Assembly (NCBI GenBank): GCA_017942025.1
Contig: JAGAVH010000072.1
Coordinates: 1-63,724 of the forward strand
From: Ruminiclostridium sp.
Lineage (GTDB): Bacteria > Bacillota > Clostridia > Oscillospirales > Ruminococcaceae
Reading direction: 5' to 3'
Length of the DNA stretch: 63,724 bases
The notes beneath the pieces were generated by a model that was given only the letters and a program-made list of their open reading frames with translations, made no database searches and was not told where the DNA came from. Of this stretch, positions 15,349-23,492 are shown piece after piece; within the stretch, counting starts at the first letter, position 1, and the number at the start of each line of letters is the position of its first letter. The position numbers and the translations under genes were made by a program.

Positions 15349-16089
15349 TTATTCTTCTGTTGCTTCTACTTCTGCAGCTTCTTCAGCCTGCTCAACAACT
15401 TCTGTTGTACCCTGTCTTGCTTCGATGATAGCGTCAGCCATTGCACCAGCGATGAGCTTTACTGCACGGATAGCGTCGTCGTTGCCGGGGATTACATAGT
15501 CGATTTCATCAGGATCGCAGTTTGTGTCTACGATAGCTACTACGGGGATACCGAGCTTCTTAGCTTCTGCGATGGAGATCTTTTCCTTGCGGGGGTCAAC
15601 TACGAAGAGAGCGCCGGGGAGCTTCTTCATGTTCTTGATACCGCCAAGGAACTTTTCGAGCTTTTCGATTTCGAGGTTGAGCTTAACAACTTCCTTCTTG
15701 GGGAGAAGATCGAAAGTGCCGTCTGTTTCCATTGTATGAAGCTGTTCAAGTCTCTTGATTCTCTTTTCAATAGTCTTGAAGTTTGTCATCATACCGCCGA
15801 GCCATCTTGCGTTTACATAGTGAGCGTTTGCTCTTTCAGCTTCTTCCTTGATAGAATCGGAAGCCTGCTTCTTTGTGCCTACGAAGAGAACTTCGCCGCC
15901 GTTTGCTGCAACTTCGTGGATGAAGTTGTAAGCTTCGTCGAGCTTCTTAACTGTCTTCTGAAGATCGATAATGTAGATACCGTTTCTTTCTGTGAAGATG
16001 TAGGGCTTCATTTTGGGGTTCCATCTTCTTGTCTGGTGACCAAAGTGTACACCTGCTTCAAGAAGCTGTTTCATTGATACTACTGCCAT
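15349..16089 (-). CDS. rpsB: 30S ribosomal protein S2
   Basis: S2 is needed to load S1 and complete the small subunit. The 246 residues begin with [20 protein letters not shown] and contain [36 protein letters not shown] and [20 protein letters not shown], all family signatures, with an acidic Glu-rich tail. ATG 16089 is chosen over an upstream ATG at 16155 because AAGGAGGACACTACC precedes it and the protein then starts where S2 normally does. A leader of about 108 nt precedes it. Confidence 0.97.
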   Translation of the reverse strand: MAVVSMKQLLEAGVHFGHQTRRWNPKMKPYIFTERNGIYIIDLQKTVKKLDEAYNFIHEVAANGGEVLFVGTKKQASDSIKEEAERANAHYVNARWLGGMMTNFKTIEKRIKRLEQLHTMETDGTFDLLPKKEVVKLNLEIEKLEKFLGGIKNMKKLPGALFVVDPRKEKISIAEAKKLGIPVVAIVDTNCDPDEIDYVIPGNDDAIRAVKLIAGAMADAIIEARQGTTEVVEQAEEAAEVEATEE

Positions 16090-16197
16090 GGTAGTGTCCT
16101 CCTTGTTTTTGGTTTTTTCCTCCGCTGTACTGACCGGCTCAAGCCGTAAGGGCACCTGAAAGCCTTATATACAGCGTGTGGATTTGCGTTTAACACG
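16090..16197 (-). promoter_or_regulatory. structured rpsB leader (candidate)
   Basis: Between the expected transcription start and the rpsB ATG the minus strand can form AGCGTG/CACGCT and CGGC-TTGA-GCCG stems. Autoregulatory S2 leaders exist in other phyla; I cannot match this to a known one. Function is inference. Confidence 0.3.
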
Positions 16198-16204
16198 CTT
16201 AAAT

Positions 16205-16233
16205 ATTATACCACATAAGTGGATATAAATCAA
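16205..16233 (-). promoter_or_regulatory. rpsB-tsf promoter
   Basis: TTGATT (16233-16228), a 17-bp spacer and TATAAT (16210-16205) on the minus strand. The spacer holds a small palindrome CCAC-TTAT-GTGG. Confidence 0.7.
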
Positions 16234-16248
16234 TATTTTTATTTTCGT

Positions 16249-16536
16249 CTATTTGAACAAACTTTTAAGAAAATTTCCTTTCTTTTTTGTTCTTATAGGC
16301 AAATCACAGCTTACGAGTATAGTATCCTCGCCTATTATTTCAATATCACACCAGTTAATACAGAAGTCGTCCTCTCTGCCCAGCAGTCCGAAGCATTTCC
16401 CACGTCCATAAACAATGATACGGCATATCTTCGCACAGCAGGTATCAAATTCCACGTCATCGACGTAGCCTATACGACATCCTGTTTTTATACTGATGAC
16501 CTCTTTGCACCGTAAATCCGAAAAATGACATAGCAT
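16249..16536 (-). CDS. YlmC/YmxH family PRC-barrel protein
   Basis: A 95-residue protein of the YlmC/YmxH sporulation family. The order matches that family: LRCKEVISIKTGCRIGYVDD, then EFDTCCAKICRIIVYG, CFGLLGREDDFCINWCDIEII and GEDTILV. It is a small PRC-barrel whose molecular role is not established; in Bacillus and Clostridia the genes are associated with sporulation. AGAAAGGACGG precedes ATG 16536. Unusually many cysteines (7) for the family. Confidence 0.8.
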   Translation of the reverse strand: MLCHFSDLRCKEVISIKTGCRIGYVDDVEFDTCCAKICRIIVYGRGKCFGLLGREDDFCINWCDIEIIGEDTILVSCDLPIRTKKKGNFLKSLFK

Positions 16537-16607
16537 AAATATCCGTCCTTTCTGAAGGTACTATATATAGATGATACTATATAAATATTTATGTATGCCA
16601 CCTGAAA

Positions 16608-17063
16608 TTATTCGTTATTTTCTTCTGCTTTCGCCTTTTCTCTGGCTCTCATATTCGCCTTATATTCAAGGTAATTCTGGAGAATGACCGCCGCCGCTAC
16701 CGCATCGATAACCTTTTTTCTTTCCTTGCCGCGCTTGTTTACATCGTTCATCATATTGTGAGCGGTAACTGTAGTGGAGCGCTCATCCCACATAACAACG
16801 GGAATTTCGAGAAAATTCTGAAGCATATCCGCAAACATACGGCATTTTTCACTTCTTGGTCCGTAGGTGCCGTTCATATTTATAGGATTGCCGACAACCA
16901 CCTCGCCTACTTCGTATTCGACAGCCGCCGCCGCTACCTTTTCTACGCATATCTGAAAATTTCTTTCGTTTATAACTCCTAAGGGAGAAGCAAGGGTTTC
17001 AGTTCTGTCACAGCAGGCAAGTCCTGTGTGGCTGTCACCGTAATCCACCGCCATAATCTTCAT
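16608..17063 (-). CDS. ruvX: YqgF/RuvX family nuclease
   Basis: RuvX (YqgF) is an RNase H-fold nuclease implicated in pre-16S rRNA 5' maturation and once proposed as a Holliday junction resolvase. The 151 residues show the N-terminal catalytic strand IMAVDYGDSHTGLACCD, the central VVGNPINMNGTYGPRSE (family GxPxxxxG region) and the DERSTTVTAH motif with a catalytic acid. The C-terminal KVIDAVAAAVILQNYLE completes the fold. It is followed by no close gene; the NUDIX gene lies upstream in the same run. Confidence 0.92.
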   Translation of the reverse strand: MKIMAVDYGDSHTGLACCDRTETLASPLGVINERNFQICVEKVAAAAVEYEVGEVVVGNPINMNGTYGPRSEKCRMFADMLQNFLEIPVVMWDERSTTVTAHNMMNDVNKRGKERKKVIDAVAAAVILQNYLEYKANMRAREKAKAEENNE

Positions 17064-17076
17064 ATTGTTTCTTCCT

Positions 17077-17574
17077 TTACTCTTTTACAAATTCAAAATC
17101 AAGCTTTTTCATATAATCGTATAATCGTGGGATTATCTTTTTCTGTCCCTGCATTTTAAGAAACTCAGGAAGTGTGACAAATTTTGCGTTCACCACTTCT
17201 TCTCTCTGCAGTTTTAAGTCAGACAGCTCTACGTCAAGCTCTACTGCATAGCAGTCAACAAAAAAGGTATTACCCGAAGCACTTCCCATAAACCTGAGCT
17301 GATCCTCTGTCACAGTAACGCCTATTTCTTCACGTATCTCCCGGATAACTGCCTCCTTGCTGGTTTCGCCTGCAATTACTGCACCGCCTGTACATTCCCA
17401 CATACATCCAAAATTCTTATCAGGATGACGTTGTGTTACAAGCAGCTTATCACGACAGGTTATCCATGCCTCGCAGATTATATGATATTCGCCCTGCTTC
17501 AGCCTCACGCCTCGTCTGTGAAGTCTGCCGACCTGGTTTCGGTTTTCGTCATAGACATCCCATAATTCAGCCAC
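17077..17574 (-). CDS. NUDIX hydrolase
   Basis: A 165-residue NUDIX enzyme. The Nudix box runs from GGAVIAGETSKEAVIREIRE through EIG (Gx5Ex7REUxEExGU), with the metal-binding glutamates in place. The N-terminal LWDVYDENRNQVGRLHRRG is typical of the IDI-like or YfcD-like group, in which a substrate hydroxyl diphosphate is hydrolysed or isomerised; substrate not assignable. I prefer GTG 17574 as start because AAAGGATGGTGG lies 5-11 bp before it, while ATG 17586 touches the ribosome site; the latter would add four residues. Confidence 0.88.
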   Translation of the reverse strand: MAELWDVYDENRNQVGRLHRRGVRLKQGEYHIICEAWITCRDKLLVTQRHPDKNFGCMWECTGGAVIAGETSKEAVIREIREEIGVTVTEDQLRFMGSASGNTFFVDCYAVELDVELSDLKLQREEVVNAKFVTLPEFLKMQGQKKIIPRLYDYMKKLDFEFVKE

Positions 17575-17610
17575 CTGTACCACCATCCTTTCTTTGAAAT
17601 TTCAGAAATA

Positions 17611-17859
17611 TCAGTTTTCCTTATATTTCTTCAGAGCCTGAGCCAGCTGGTCGGGACATGAGGTAGCCTTGCCGCCGCAGGTGATGCCATCAAGTCTTTT
17701 GATTATCTCATCGATATCCATACCCTCTACAAGGCTTGAAATACCCTTGAGATTTCCGTTGCATCCGCCGTAGACCTCTAAATTCATAAGCTTGTTATCT
17801 TCAATTTCAAGCACCATTTTTCTGGAGCATACTCCTCTTGGTACGTATTCAAATGTCAT
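17611..17859 (-). CDS. TSCPD domain protein
   Basis: An 82-residue protein with the TSCPD motif (KATSCPDQLAQAL, residues about 64-76) and conserved cysteines (GVCSRKM, GGCNGNL, ITCGGKA). The domain also forms the C-terminus of vitamin B12-dependent ribonucleotide reductases; free-standing copies are common in Clostridia with unknown role, possibly metal- or nucleic-acid-linked. It starts 1 bp after the malic enzyme stop codon, so translation is coupled. Confidence 0.85.
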   Translation of the reverse strand: MTFEYVPRGVCSRKMVLEIEDNKLMNLEVYGGCNGNLKGISSLVEGMDIDEIIKRLDGITCGGKATSCPDQLAQALKKYKEN

Positions 17860-17860
17860 T

Positions 17861-19024
17861 TTATTTACCTTCCTTTTCCGCTACTTTGGCTACTGCGTCT
17901 GCCACCGCCTGAGCCACCGATTTATCAAGGGGGCTGGGTATAATATAGTCAGGACAGAGCTTATCAGCAGTAACTATATCTGCTATCGCATAAGCCGCCG
18001 CCTTTTTCATTTCCTCGGTAATAGCCTTTGCACCAACGCTTAAAGCACCTTTAAAAATACCGGGGAAGACAAGTACATTGTTTATCTGATTGGGAAAATC
18101 GCTTCTGCCTGTGCCAACGATATAAGCGCCTGCCGCCTTTGCCTTATCAGGCATTATTTCAGGCTCGGGATTTGCCATAGCAAAGACTATCGGCTTTTCT
18201 GCCATTGATTTTACCATATCTTCATTTACAAGATTCGGTCTTGAAACACCTATAAACACATCCGCGCCCTTCATAGCGTCTGCAAGCGTACCCTTGACAT
18301 TGTTGTTATTTGTAATCAGGGCAATCTCCCTATGGGCGGAATTTTCATAATCGCTGTCCTTGTCAATAATTCCGAAAACGTCAACCATTATAAGATTGCC
18401 GATACCCATCTGAAGCAGGAATTTTCCGATTGCAATACCTGCCGCACCTGCGCCGTTTATTACAACGGTAATATTCTCCAGCTTCTTGCCTGCACATCTT
18501 ACGGCGTTTATAAGAGCCGCACCTACGACAACGGCAGTACCGTGCTGGTCATCGTGGAAAACAGGGATATCCAGCTTTTCTTTAAGCTTCTTTTCTATTT
18601 CAAAGCATCTGGGAGCGGATATATCCTCAATATTGATACCGCCGAAGCTGTCTGAAATAAGCTCTACCGTGCGGACTATTTCGTCCACATCCTTTGATTT
18701 TATGCATAAGGGGAATGCATCAACATCGGCGAACTCCTTGAAAAGACAGCATTTGCCTTCCATAACGGGCATACCTGCAAGTCCACCGATATCTCCAAGT
18801 CCGAGTACAGCCGTACCATCGGTTATTACCGCCACAAGATTCTTTCTTCTTGTCAGCTTGTAGGAAAGGGAGGGATCGTCCTTTATTTCAAGACAAGCCT
18901 GAGCAACGCCGGGTGTGTATGCAAGAGAAAGGTCCTCTCTAGTATTTATCGGCGCACGGGAAACCACCTCTATTTTACCCTGCCACTCATAATGCTTTTC
19001 AAGTGCCTGCTGTTTTACATCCAT
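17861..19024 (-). CDS. NAD(P)-dependent malic enzyme
   Basis: Oxidative decarboxylation of malate to pyruvate, yielding reduced cofactor. The 387 residues are the short bacterial form: N-terminal LAYTPGVAQACLEI with the catalytic Tyr region, GTAVLGLGDIGGLAGMPVMEGK, the metal-binding VFHDDQHGTAVVV, and the dinucleotide fold VINGAGAAGIAIGKFL. The C-terminal phosphotransacetylase-like domain of long forms is absent. AAAGGACAAAAGAAA precedes the ATG. It follows the PHP gene by 21 bp in one transcription unit. Confidence 0.94.
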   Translation of the reverse strand: MDVKQQALEKHYEWQGKIEVVSRAPINTREDLSLAYTPGVAQACLEIKDDPSLSYKLTRRKNLVAVITDGTAVLGLGDIGGLAGMPVMEGKCCLFKEFADVDAFPLCIKSKDVDEIVRTVELISDSFGGINIEDISAPRCFEIEKKLKEKLDIPVFHDDQHGTAVVVGAALINAVRCAGKKLENITVVINGAGAAGIAIGKFLLQMGIGNLIMVDVFGIIDKDSDYENSAHREIALITNNNNVKGTLADAMKGADVFIGVSRPNLVNEDMVKSMAEKPIVFAMANPEPEIMPDKAKAAGAYIVGTGRSDFPNQINNVLVFPGIFKGALSVGAKAITEEMKKAAAYAIADIVTADKLCPDYIIPSPLDKSVAQAVADAVAKVAEKEGK

Positions 19025-19045
19025 TTTCTTTTGTCCTTTTTTTCT

Positions 19046-19885
19046 TTATTTCTGTTTTAATATTCTGCTGAGAGAATCGTCGGGTGTATAGTTTGTTCCG
19101 ATAGCTATAGGATAGTGGTTATAGAAGCCGTGGAAATCCGAACCGCCTGTAACGATAAGGTTGTTTTCCTCCGCAATCTTCAGCAGCTTCTGTCTCTTCT
19201 CTTCATCTGCACTCTGATGCCATACCTCTACGCCGTCTATCTTCTTGCTTTCGATAAGCTCGTCTAAAAGCTCGAAATTATCATATACCGCAGGGTGAGC
19301 AAGTACAGCTATACCGCCTGCAGAATGTATAAGCTCCAGCACGAAATGCACCTCAGGCAAATCCTGCATATCTGTGCTTACTTCTTCGGCACAGAGTCCT
19401 GTTTTCGGATTAAAAAGATCATCATATACCTTACCGTAAAGGTCGGTTGTATAGCCGTAGTCCATAAGAGCATGCATTATATGACACTTGTAGATAACCT
19501 TATTACCGGTAGCATAGCGAAGAATGCTCTCAAGAGTTATAGGATACTTTTCCAGCACCTTCTTTGCCATCTGCTTGCCTCTTTGTTTTCTGAGCTCGCT
19601 GGTACGCAGGCAAAGTCCCTCCAGTCTGTCGGGCTTTGCAGGGTTATAGCAAAGAATGTGCGCCTTGGTGTGACGCTTGCTGTCAAAAGTTGAAAATTCA
19701 ACGGCGGGTATTACCTTTACTCCGTAACGTTCTCCGAGAACAGTAGCTCGTGAAGATGACGCAAGAGTATCATGATCGGTAATAGCAAAATAATCAATAC
19801 CGTATCTTTTCGCCTGTGCAATCGTTTCTTCTATGCCGAGGGATCCGTCGGACATAGTCGTGTGACAATGTAAATCTGCTTTCAT
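19046..19885 (-). CDS. PHP domain phosphoesterase
   Basis: A 279-residue metal-dependent phosphoesterase of the PHP superfamily. Metal-ligand motifs are visible in order: DLHCHTTMSDGSL (residues 3-15), AITDHDTLASS, PAVEFSTF, VLAHPAVYD, and VTGGSDFHGF. This set matches the YciV/TrpH-like group that hydrolyses nucleoside 3',5'-bisphosphates or degrades RNA; which applies here is uncertain. ATG 19885 follows AAGGAAGGAACC; a longer reading frame from 19987 lacks a ribosome site. First gene of a unit with malic enzyme and the TSCPD gene. Confidence 0.88.
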   Translation of the reverse strand: MKADLHCHTTMSDGSLGIEETIAQAKRYGIDYFAITDHDTLASSSRATVLGERYGVKVIPAVEFSTFDSKRHTKAHILCYNPAKPDRLEGLCLRTSELRKQRGKQMAKKVLEKYPITLESILRYATGNKVIYKCHIMHALMDYGYTTDLYGKVYDDLFNPKTGLCAEEVSTDMQDLPEVHFVLELIHSAGGIAVLAHPAVYDNFELLDELIESKKIDGVEVWHQSADEEKRQKLLKIAEENNLIVTGGSDFHGFYNHYPIAIGTNYTPDDSLSRILKQK

Positions 19886-20084
19886 AGTAGTGCCGGTTCC
19901 TTCCTTATCAAGAATGATGCTTCCGTAAGGGGTATATGCAATTCTGACGGAAACGATTTGTCTTATCCGTAAGCTCTGAAGCCACAATCATGTATATCAG
20001 AACAATAACTATATAATATTATACCACTAAAGGCGCTGTTTTGCAATAGTTTTTTGCCATTTTCTGATATCCGGAAAATAAAGA

Positions 20085-20109
20085 GGACTCCCGTGATTTC
20101 AGGGAGTCC
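20085..20109 (-). terminator. terminator of the YesL-like gene
   Basis: GGACTCCC pairs with GGGAGTCC around 9 bases; on the minus strand a TCTTTATTTT stretch follows. It lies 10 bp after the stop codon. Confidence 0.75.
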
Positions 20110-20118
20110 GTCAGGATT

Positions 20119-20940
20119 CTATTTAATAACCTTGCCGCGGGTTTTTGTACTTACTCTTATTTCCTTTTCGCTACCGCCTCTATCAACGAAAACAGCCTCA
20201 TCACTTTCATATTTGGACTTTACGGGAAGCTCGGGGTTAACCTCGCCTCTCTCTTCGTAATAAGGGTTTATAATTATCTTCTGTATCACGGGATAGCAGA
20301 TGAATACCGTAGTAAAGCACATCCACGCCAGTGGGAAGAATACAGCGCCTATGAGCGAATAGGGCAAAAGAAGCAGTATAAGCGATAACACCGCAACATT
20401 TATCACAAAGGTAAGAGCCACTCTCTTTACGCCGAGGAATACCAGGAAAAAGGCATTTTTCACAATAGCCTTTAAGCTGAGTTTAAGCGCCACTATTTCA
20501 AGGTAGATAAAGAAATGCATCATAAAGAATACACTAACAACACCTACAAAGACAAAGAGGTAAATAAAGTATTCGTCAGGAAGCTTCTTTGAAAAAACAT
20601 AAAGATGAAGCACTACAAGAACCGAAGCTATGCATATAACATCCATAATTCCGATAAAAAATGACTGCTTGAAATTTTTCTTGAATGCAGTAAAGAATTC
20701 ATCGAACAGGAAACAGGGCTGCTCCAATATAAATTTTCTCATAACGTGAGTCATAGCCGCCATTGCAGGTCCGAAAGTAACAACAGGCAGACAGAAAAGC
20801 ACGAACAGTAAATTAAGCTCTATAACCTGCCAGAACTTTCTGCCAAGTATCTCAAAATATCTGAAAAAGGGCTTTTTCTGAGGTGCATCCTTTGCTACGC
20901 CCTTACCTGAACTCTGATGGTCAAAATAACTGATTCCCAA
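20119..20940 (-). CDS. YesL/DUF624-like membrane protein
   Basis: A 273-residue membrane protein with about five hydrophobic helices. The start of the membrane part (GRKFWQVIELNLLFVLFCLPVV then GPAMAAMTHVMRKFI) is the signature of the YesL/DUF624 family, often found beside sugar ABC transporters, though no transporter is adjacent here. The cytosolic tail (about 220-273) is charged. The start is a TTG at 20940 preceded by AAGGAG. Its promoter (21121-21149) is divergent from that of dusB. Function unknown. Confidence 0.75.
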   Translation of the reverse strand: MGISYFDHQSSGKGVAKDAPQKKPFFRYFEILGRKFWQVIELNLLFVLFCLPVVTFGPAMAAMTHVMRKFILEQPCFLFDEFFTAFKKNFKQSFFIGIMDVICIASVLVVLHLYVFSKKLPDEYFIYLFVFVGVVSVFFMMHFFIYLEIVALKLSLKAIVKNAFFLVFLGVKRVALTFVINVAVLSLILLLLPYSLIGAVFFPLAWMCFTTVFICYPVIQKIIINPYYEERGEVNPELPVKSKYESDEAVFVDRGGSEKEIRVSTKTRGKVIK

Positions 20941-21292
20941 AATAACAACTCCTTAATTAGTTTAGGTAATTCTAAAACATATATGTTAACGCCGTGTTAA
21001 CAAGCTTTCAGAATTCAAATAATTCTGATTATAAACAATCTCACGCCATTAACAAAATCCTTGCTTGTGACGGACGGAAAATCTATACCGACGTCTTACA
21101 ACCGACAGCAGACAAGATATATTATACAATATTTCCGACTGATTTGCAAGCAAAATAATTTGATATTGTGAAAAAAGACGAAATTAACTTTTTTGACAAT
21201 GACGTACACCCAAAACTATTGAACAAAAAAGCAATTAGTGTTATAATTATTATGTATGCGAAACAAACTGTAGTTTAACGAGGAAAAACAAT
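20941..21292. promoter_or_regulatory. divergent promoter region between yesL-like and dusB
   Basis: A 352-bp gap. Minus-strand promoter: TTGCAA (21149-21144), 17 bp, TATAAT (21126-21121). Plus-strand promoter: TTGAAC (21219-21224), 17 bp, TATAAT (21242-21247), about 45 bp before dusB. The yesL-like leader is therefore about 170 nt; it contains CAGAATT/AATTCTG and GTTAAC repeats but no riboswitch I recognise. Confidence 0.65.
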
Positions 21293-22270
21293 TTGAAATA
21301 TATAAAGATTGGTAATGTAGAAATAGAAAAAACCGCCAGCCTTGCTCCGATGGCTTCTGTCGCAGACAAAGCTATGCGGATAATGTGCAAGCGCTTTGGC
21401 GCGGCAATGCTGACAGGAGAAATGGCAAGCTCAAAGGGGCTGTGCTACAGCGACAGAAAAACTCACGAGCTTCTGACGGTAACAGAGGAAGAACGCCCGA
21501 TGGCGATTCAGCTTTTCGGCTCAGAAAGCGAATTTTTTGCAAAAGCGGCGGTAATCGCATCAGAATACAAACCTGATTTTATTGATATAAACTGCGGTTG
21601 TCCCGTACCAAAGGTTGCAGGCAACGGTGCAGGCTCTGCGCTTATGAAAAATCCGAAGCAGATAGGCGAAATCGTCGCCGCAATAAAAAAAGTCACAGAC
21701 ATCCCCGTTACGGTTAAAATCCGCAAAGGCTGGGACGAGAACTCAGTAAACGCAGTAGATGCGGCAAAGTATGCCGAAGAGGCGGGAGCCTCTGCTATAG
21801 CGGTGCACGGCAGAACAAAAAATCAGATGTATTCCGGCAAAGCCGACCTTGATATAATAAAGGCGGTAAAAGAAGCAGTTTCCGTCCCCGTCATAGGAAA
21901 CGGCGATGTGGACAGCGCACTTTCCTGCAGGAATATGTATGATTATACAGGCTGTGACCTTGTAATGGTGGGCAGAGCCGCCTGCGGAAAGCCCTGGATA
22001 TTCAAAGAAATAAAGCACTACTTTGAAACCGGAGAGATACTTCCCTCCCCTGATACCGATACCTGCCTTAAAATTATGGAGGAGCATATAAAGCTCCTTT
22101 GTCTTGACAAGGGAGAATATACCGGAATGAAGGAAGCAAGAAAGCATACCGCCTGGTATTTGAAGGGCTGGCAGGGTGCGGCGAGATACAGAAATCTGTG
22201 CGGTTCTCTTTCCACGATGGAGGACTTTTACAGACTTTTAGAAACTATCCGAAACGAGCAGAGCATCTGA
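21293..22270 (+). CDS. dusB: tRNA-dihydrouridine synthase (DusB type)
   Basis: An FMN- and NADPH-dependent reductase making dihydrouridine in tRNA D-loops. The 325 residues form the expected barrel plus helical domain: LAPMASVADKAMRIMCKRFG (FMN site), DINCGCPVPKVAGNGAGSAL with the catalytic cysteine, VTVKIRKGWDE, AIAVHGRTKNQMYSG and VIGNGDVDSA, then VMVGRAACGKPWIF. The start is TTG 21293, 8 bp after AGGA in CGAGGAAAAACAA; no ATG fits as well. Confidence 0.94.
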   Translation: MKYIKIGNVEIEKTASLAPMASVADKAMRIMCKRFGAAMLTGEMASSKGLCYSDRKTHELLTVTEEERPMAIQLFGSESEFFAKAAVIASEYKPDFIDINCGCPVPKVAGNGAGSALMKNPKQIGEIVAAIKKVTDIPVTVKIRKGWDENSVNAVDAAKYAEEAGASAIAVHGRTKNQMYSGKADLDIIKAVKEAVSVPVIGNGDVDSALSCRNMYDYTGCDLVMVGRAACGKPWIFKEIKHYFETGEILPSPDTDTCLKIMEEHIKLLCLDKGEYTGMKEARKHTAWYLKGWQGAARYRNLCGSLSTMEDFYRLLETIRNEQSI

Positions 22271-22295
22271 TTCAGAGCAAGAGAAAGTGAGGAAT

Positions 22296-23339
22296 ATGAA
22301 AAATTCAATAAAGCTTACGGCTACAGCCATACTGACAGCGATATTTCTTTCAGGCTGTCAGCAGATAATACTTGTACCCGGAAAAACTACAGCTCCTGCG
22401 GAATCCTCGACAGATGCCGAATCCTCGTATCAGGAATCGGTTATAAAGGAATTCCCTGTAACACTTAACGGAACAGAAATCACTCAGGCTGTAAAAACCG
22501 TAGTATCACTGACCCCTGCCTACAGCGAAATACTTTTTGAAATGGGTTATGGAAACAGCGTAATCGGAGTGTGCGACTACTGTGATTATCCCGAAAAAAT
22601 AAATGATATCCCATCAGTAGGAAGCAGTACAACACCTGATATACAGAAAATAATATCGCTGAAGCCTGACCTTGTGATAACCGCAACTCCGCTTATCACA
22701 AAGGACAGAATGGCTCTGGAGTCAAAAGGGATCAAAATACTTACAATAACATCTCCCAAAACCACAGAGGAATTTCATAGCATCTACAAATTCATCGGAC
22801 TTGCCTTTGAGGGTATTATTCACGGAGAGGATAAGGGGACAAGCTCCTACAAGCAGATACATACTGCTCTGAACGAGGCTTCGAAAAATGACAAAAACAG
22901 CTTCATATACATATCGCCAACTATGGCGCTGGCAGGCGGAGATACCTTTGAACACAGCATTCTTTCAAAATTTGGCGAGAACAAGGCTGAAAAGAGCAAC
23001 GGTTATGCCAGTCCTACAGAATCAATTATCGGAAATCAGCCCGATATAGTATTTTTAAGTGACCGGTTCGAGCTTGCTGATATCGAAGAGCACACTCTTT
23101 ACTCACAGCTTGAGGCTGTAAAAAACGGCAGAGTAATAATAGTGGAGAGCATCTATTTTGAGCGTCCCACAGCAAGAATAACAAAGCTGCTTGACTATAT
23201 CAAGGACAGCATAGAGGCTTTAGGAAAGGCTGATGAAGAAACCTCCTCCGAAGAGCGATCCGAAACCGAATCGCAGGACGATGAGGACACAGCGGAAAGC
23301 GAAGAGGAAGGCTATTATGACGACGGATATTACGAATAA
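22296..23339 (+). CDS. BtuF-like substrate-binding lipoprotein with acidic tail
   Basis: A 347-residue lipoprotein: signal peptide ending FLSGCQQ (lipobox LSGC), then a periplasmic-binding domain of the BtuF/FhuD class III type (VVSLTPAYSEILFEMGYG, GVCDYCDYPEKI, PDIQKIISLKPDLVI, and ARITKLLDYIKDSIEAL). Such proteins bring cobalamin or iron chelates to an ABC importer, but no permease or ATPase gene is nearby. The last 35 residues are nearly all Glu, Asp, Ser and Tyr, not part of the fold. The start is uncertain: ATG 22296, or GTG 22287 within AAAGTGAGG. Confidence 0.85.
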   Translation: MKNSIKLTATAILTAIFLSGCQQIILVPGKTTAPAESSTDAESSYQESVIKEFPVTLNGTEITQAVKTVVSLTPAYSEILFEMGYGNSVIGVCDYCDYPEKINDIPSVGSSTTPDIQKIISLKPDLVITATPLITKDRMALESKGIKILTITSPKTTEEFHSIYKFIGLAFEGIIHGEDKGTSSYKQIHTALNEASKNDKNSFIYISPTMALAGGDTFEHSILSKFGENKAEKSNGYASPTESIIGNQPDIVFLSDRFELADIEEHTLYSQLEAVKNGRVIIVESIYFERPTARITKLLDYIKDSIEALGKADEETSSEERSETESQDDEDTAESEEEGYYDDGYYE

Positions 23340-23401
23340 GACATAACAGCAAAGAAACGGAAAACATCTGTTAAAAAAACGCATATCAGACCGCTTATAT
23401 A

Positions 23402-23430
23402 TTGACTTTTAGCATATAAAAGTGTATAAT
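23402..23430 (+). promoter_or_regulatory. alaS operon promoter
   Basis: TTGACT at 23402-23407, a 17-bp spacer and TATAAT at 23425-23430. The leader is only about 55 nt, too short for a T-box, although alaS is a frequent T-box target in Firmicutes. Confidence 0.8.
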
Positions 23431-23492
23431 AAAAAGGATGCGTAAATTCAGTAAAACTTAAAATTCTTATAAACGGAAGGACAACAAAAACT

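Noticed and set aside
20995-21110. Possible relation between CTCACGCCATTAAC at about 21050 and CTCACGCCGTTACC at about 5870
   Set aside because: The similarity spans about 20 bp with mismatches and does not extend to the hairpin stems; it may be chance.
23431-23492. T-box riboswitch before alaS
   Set aside because: The leader is only about 55 nt and shows neither a specifier loop nor the conserved TGGNACCGCG antiterminator sequence.
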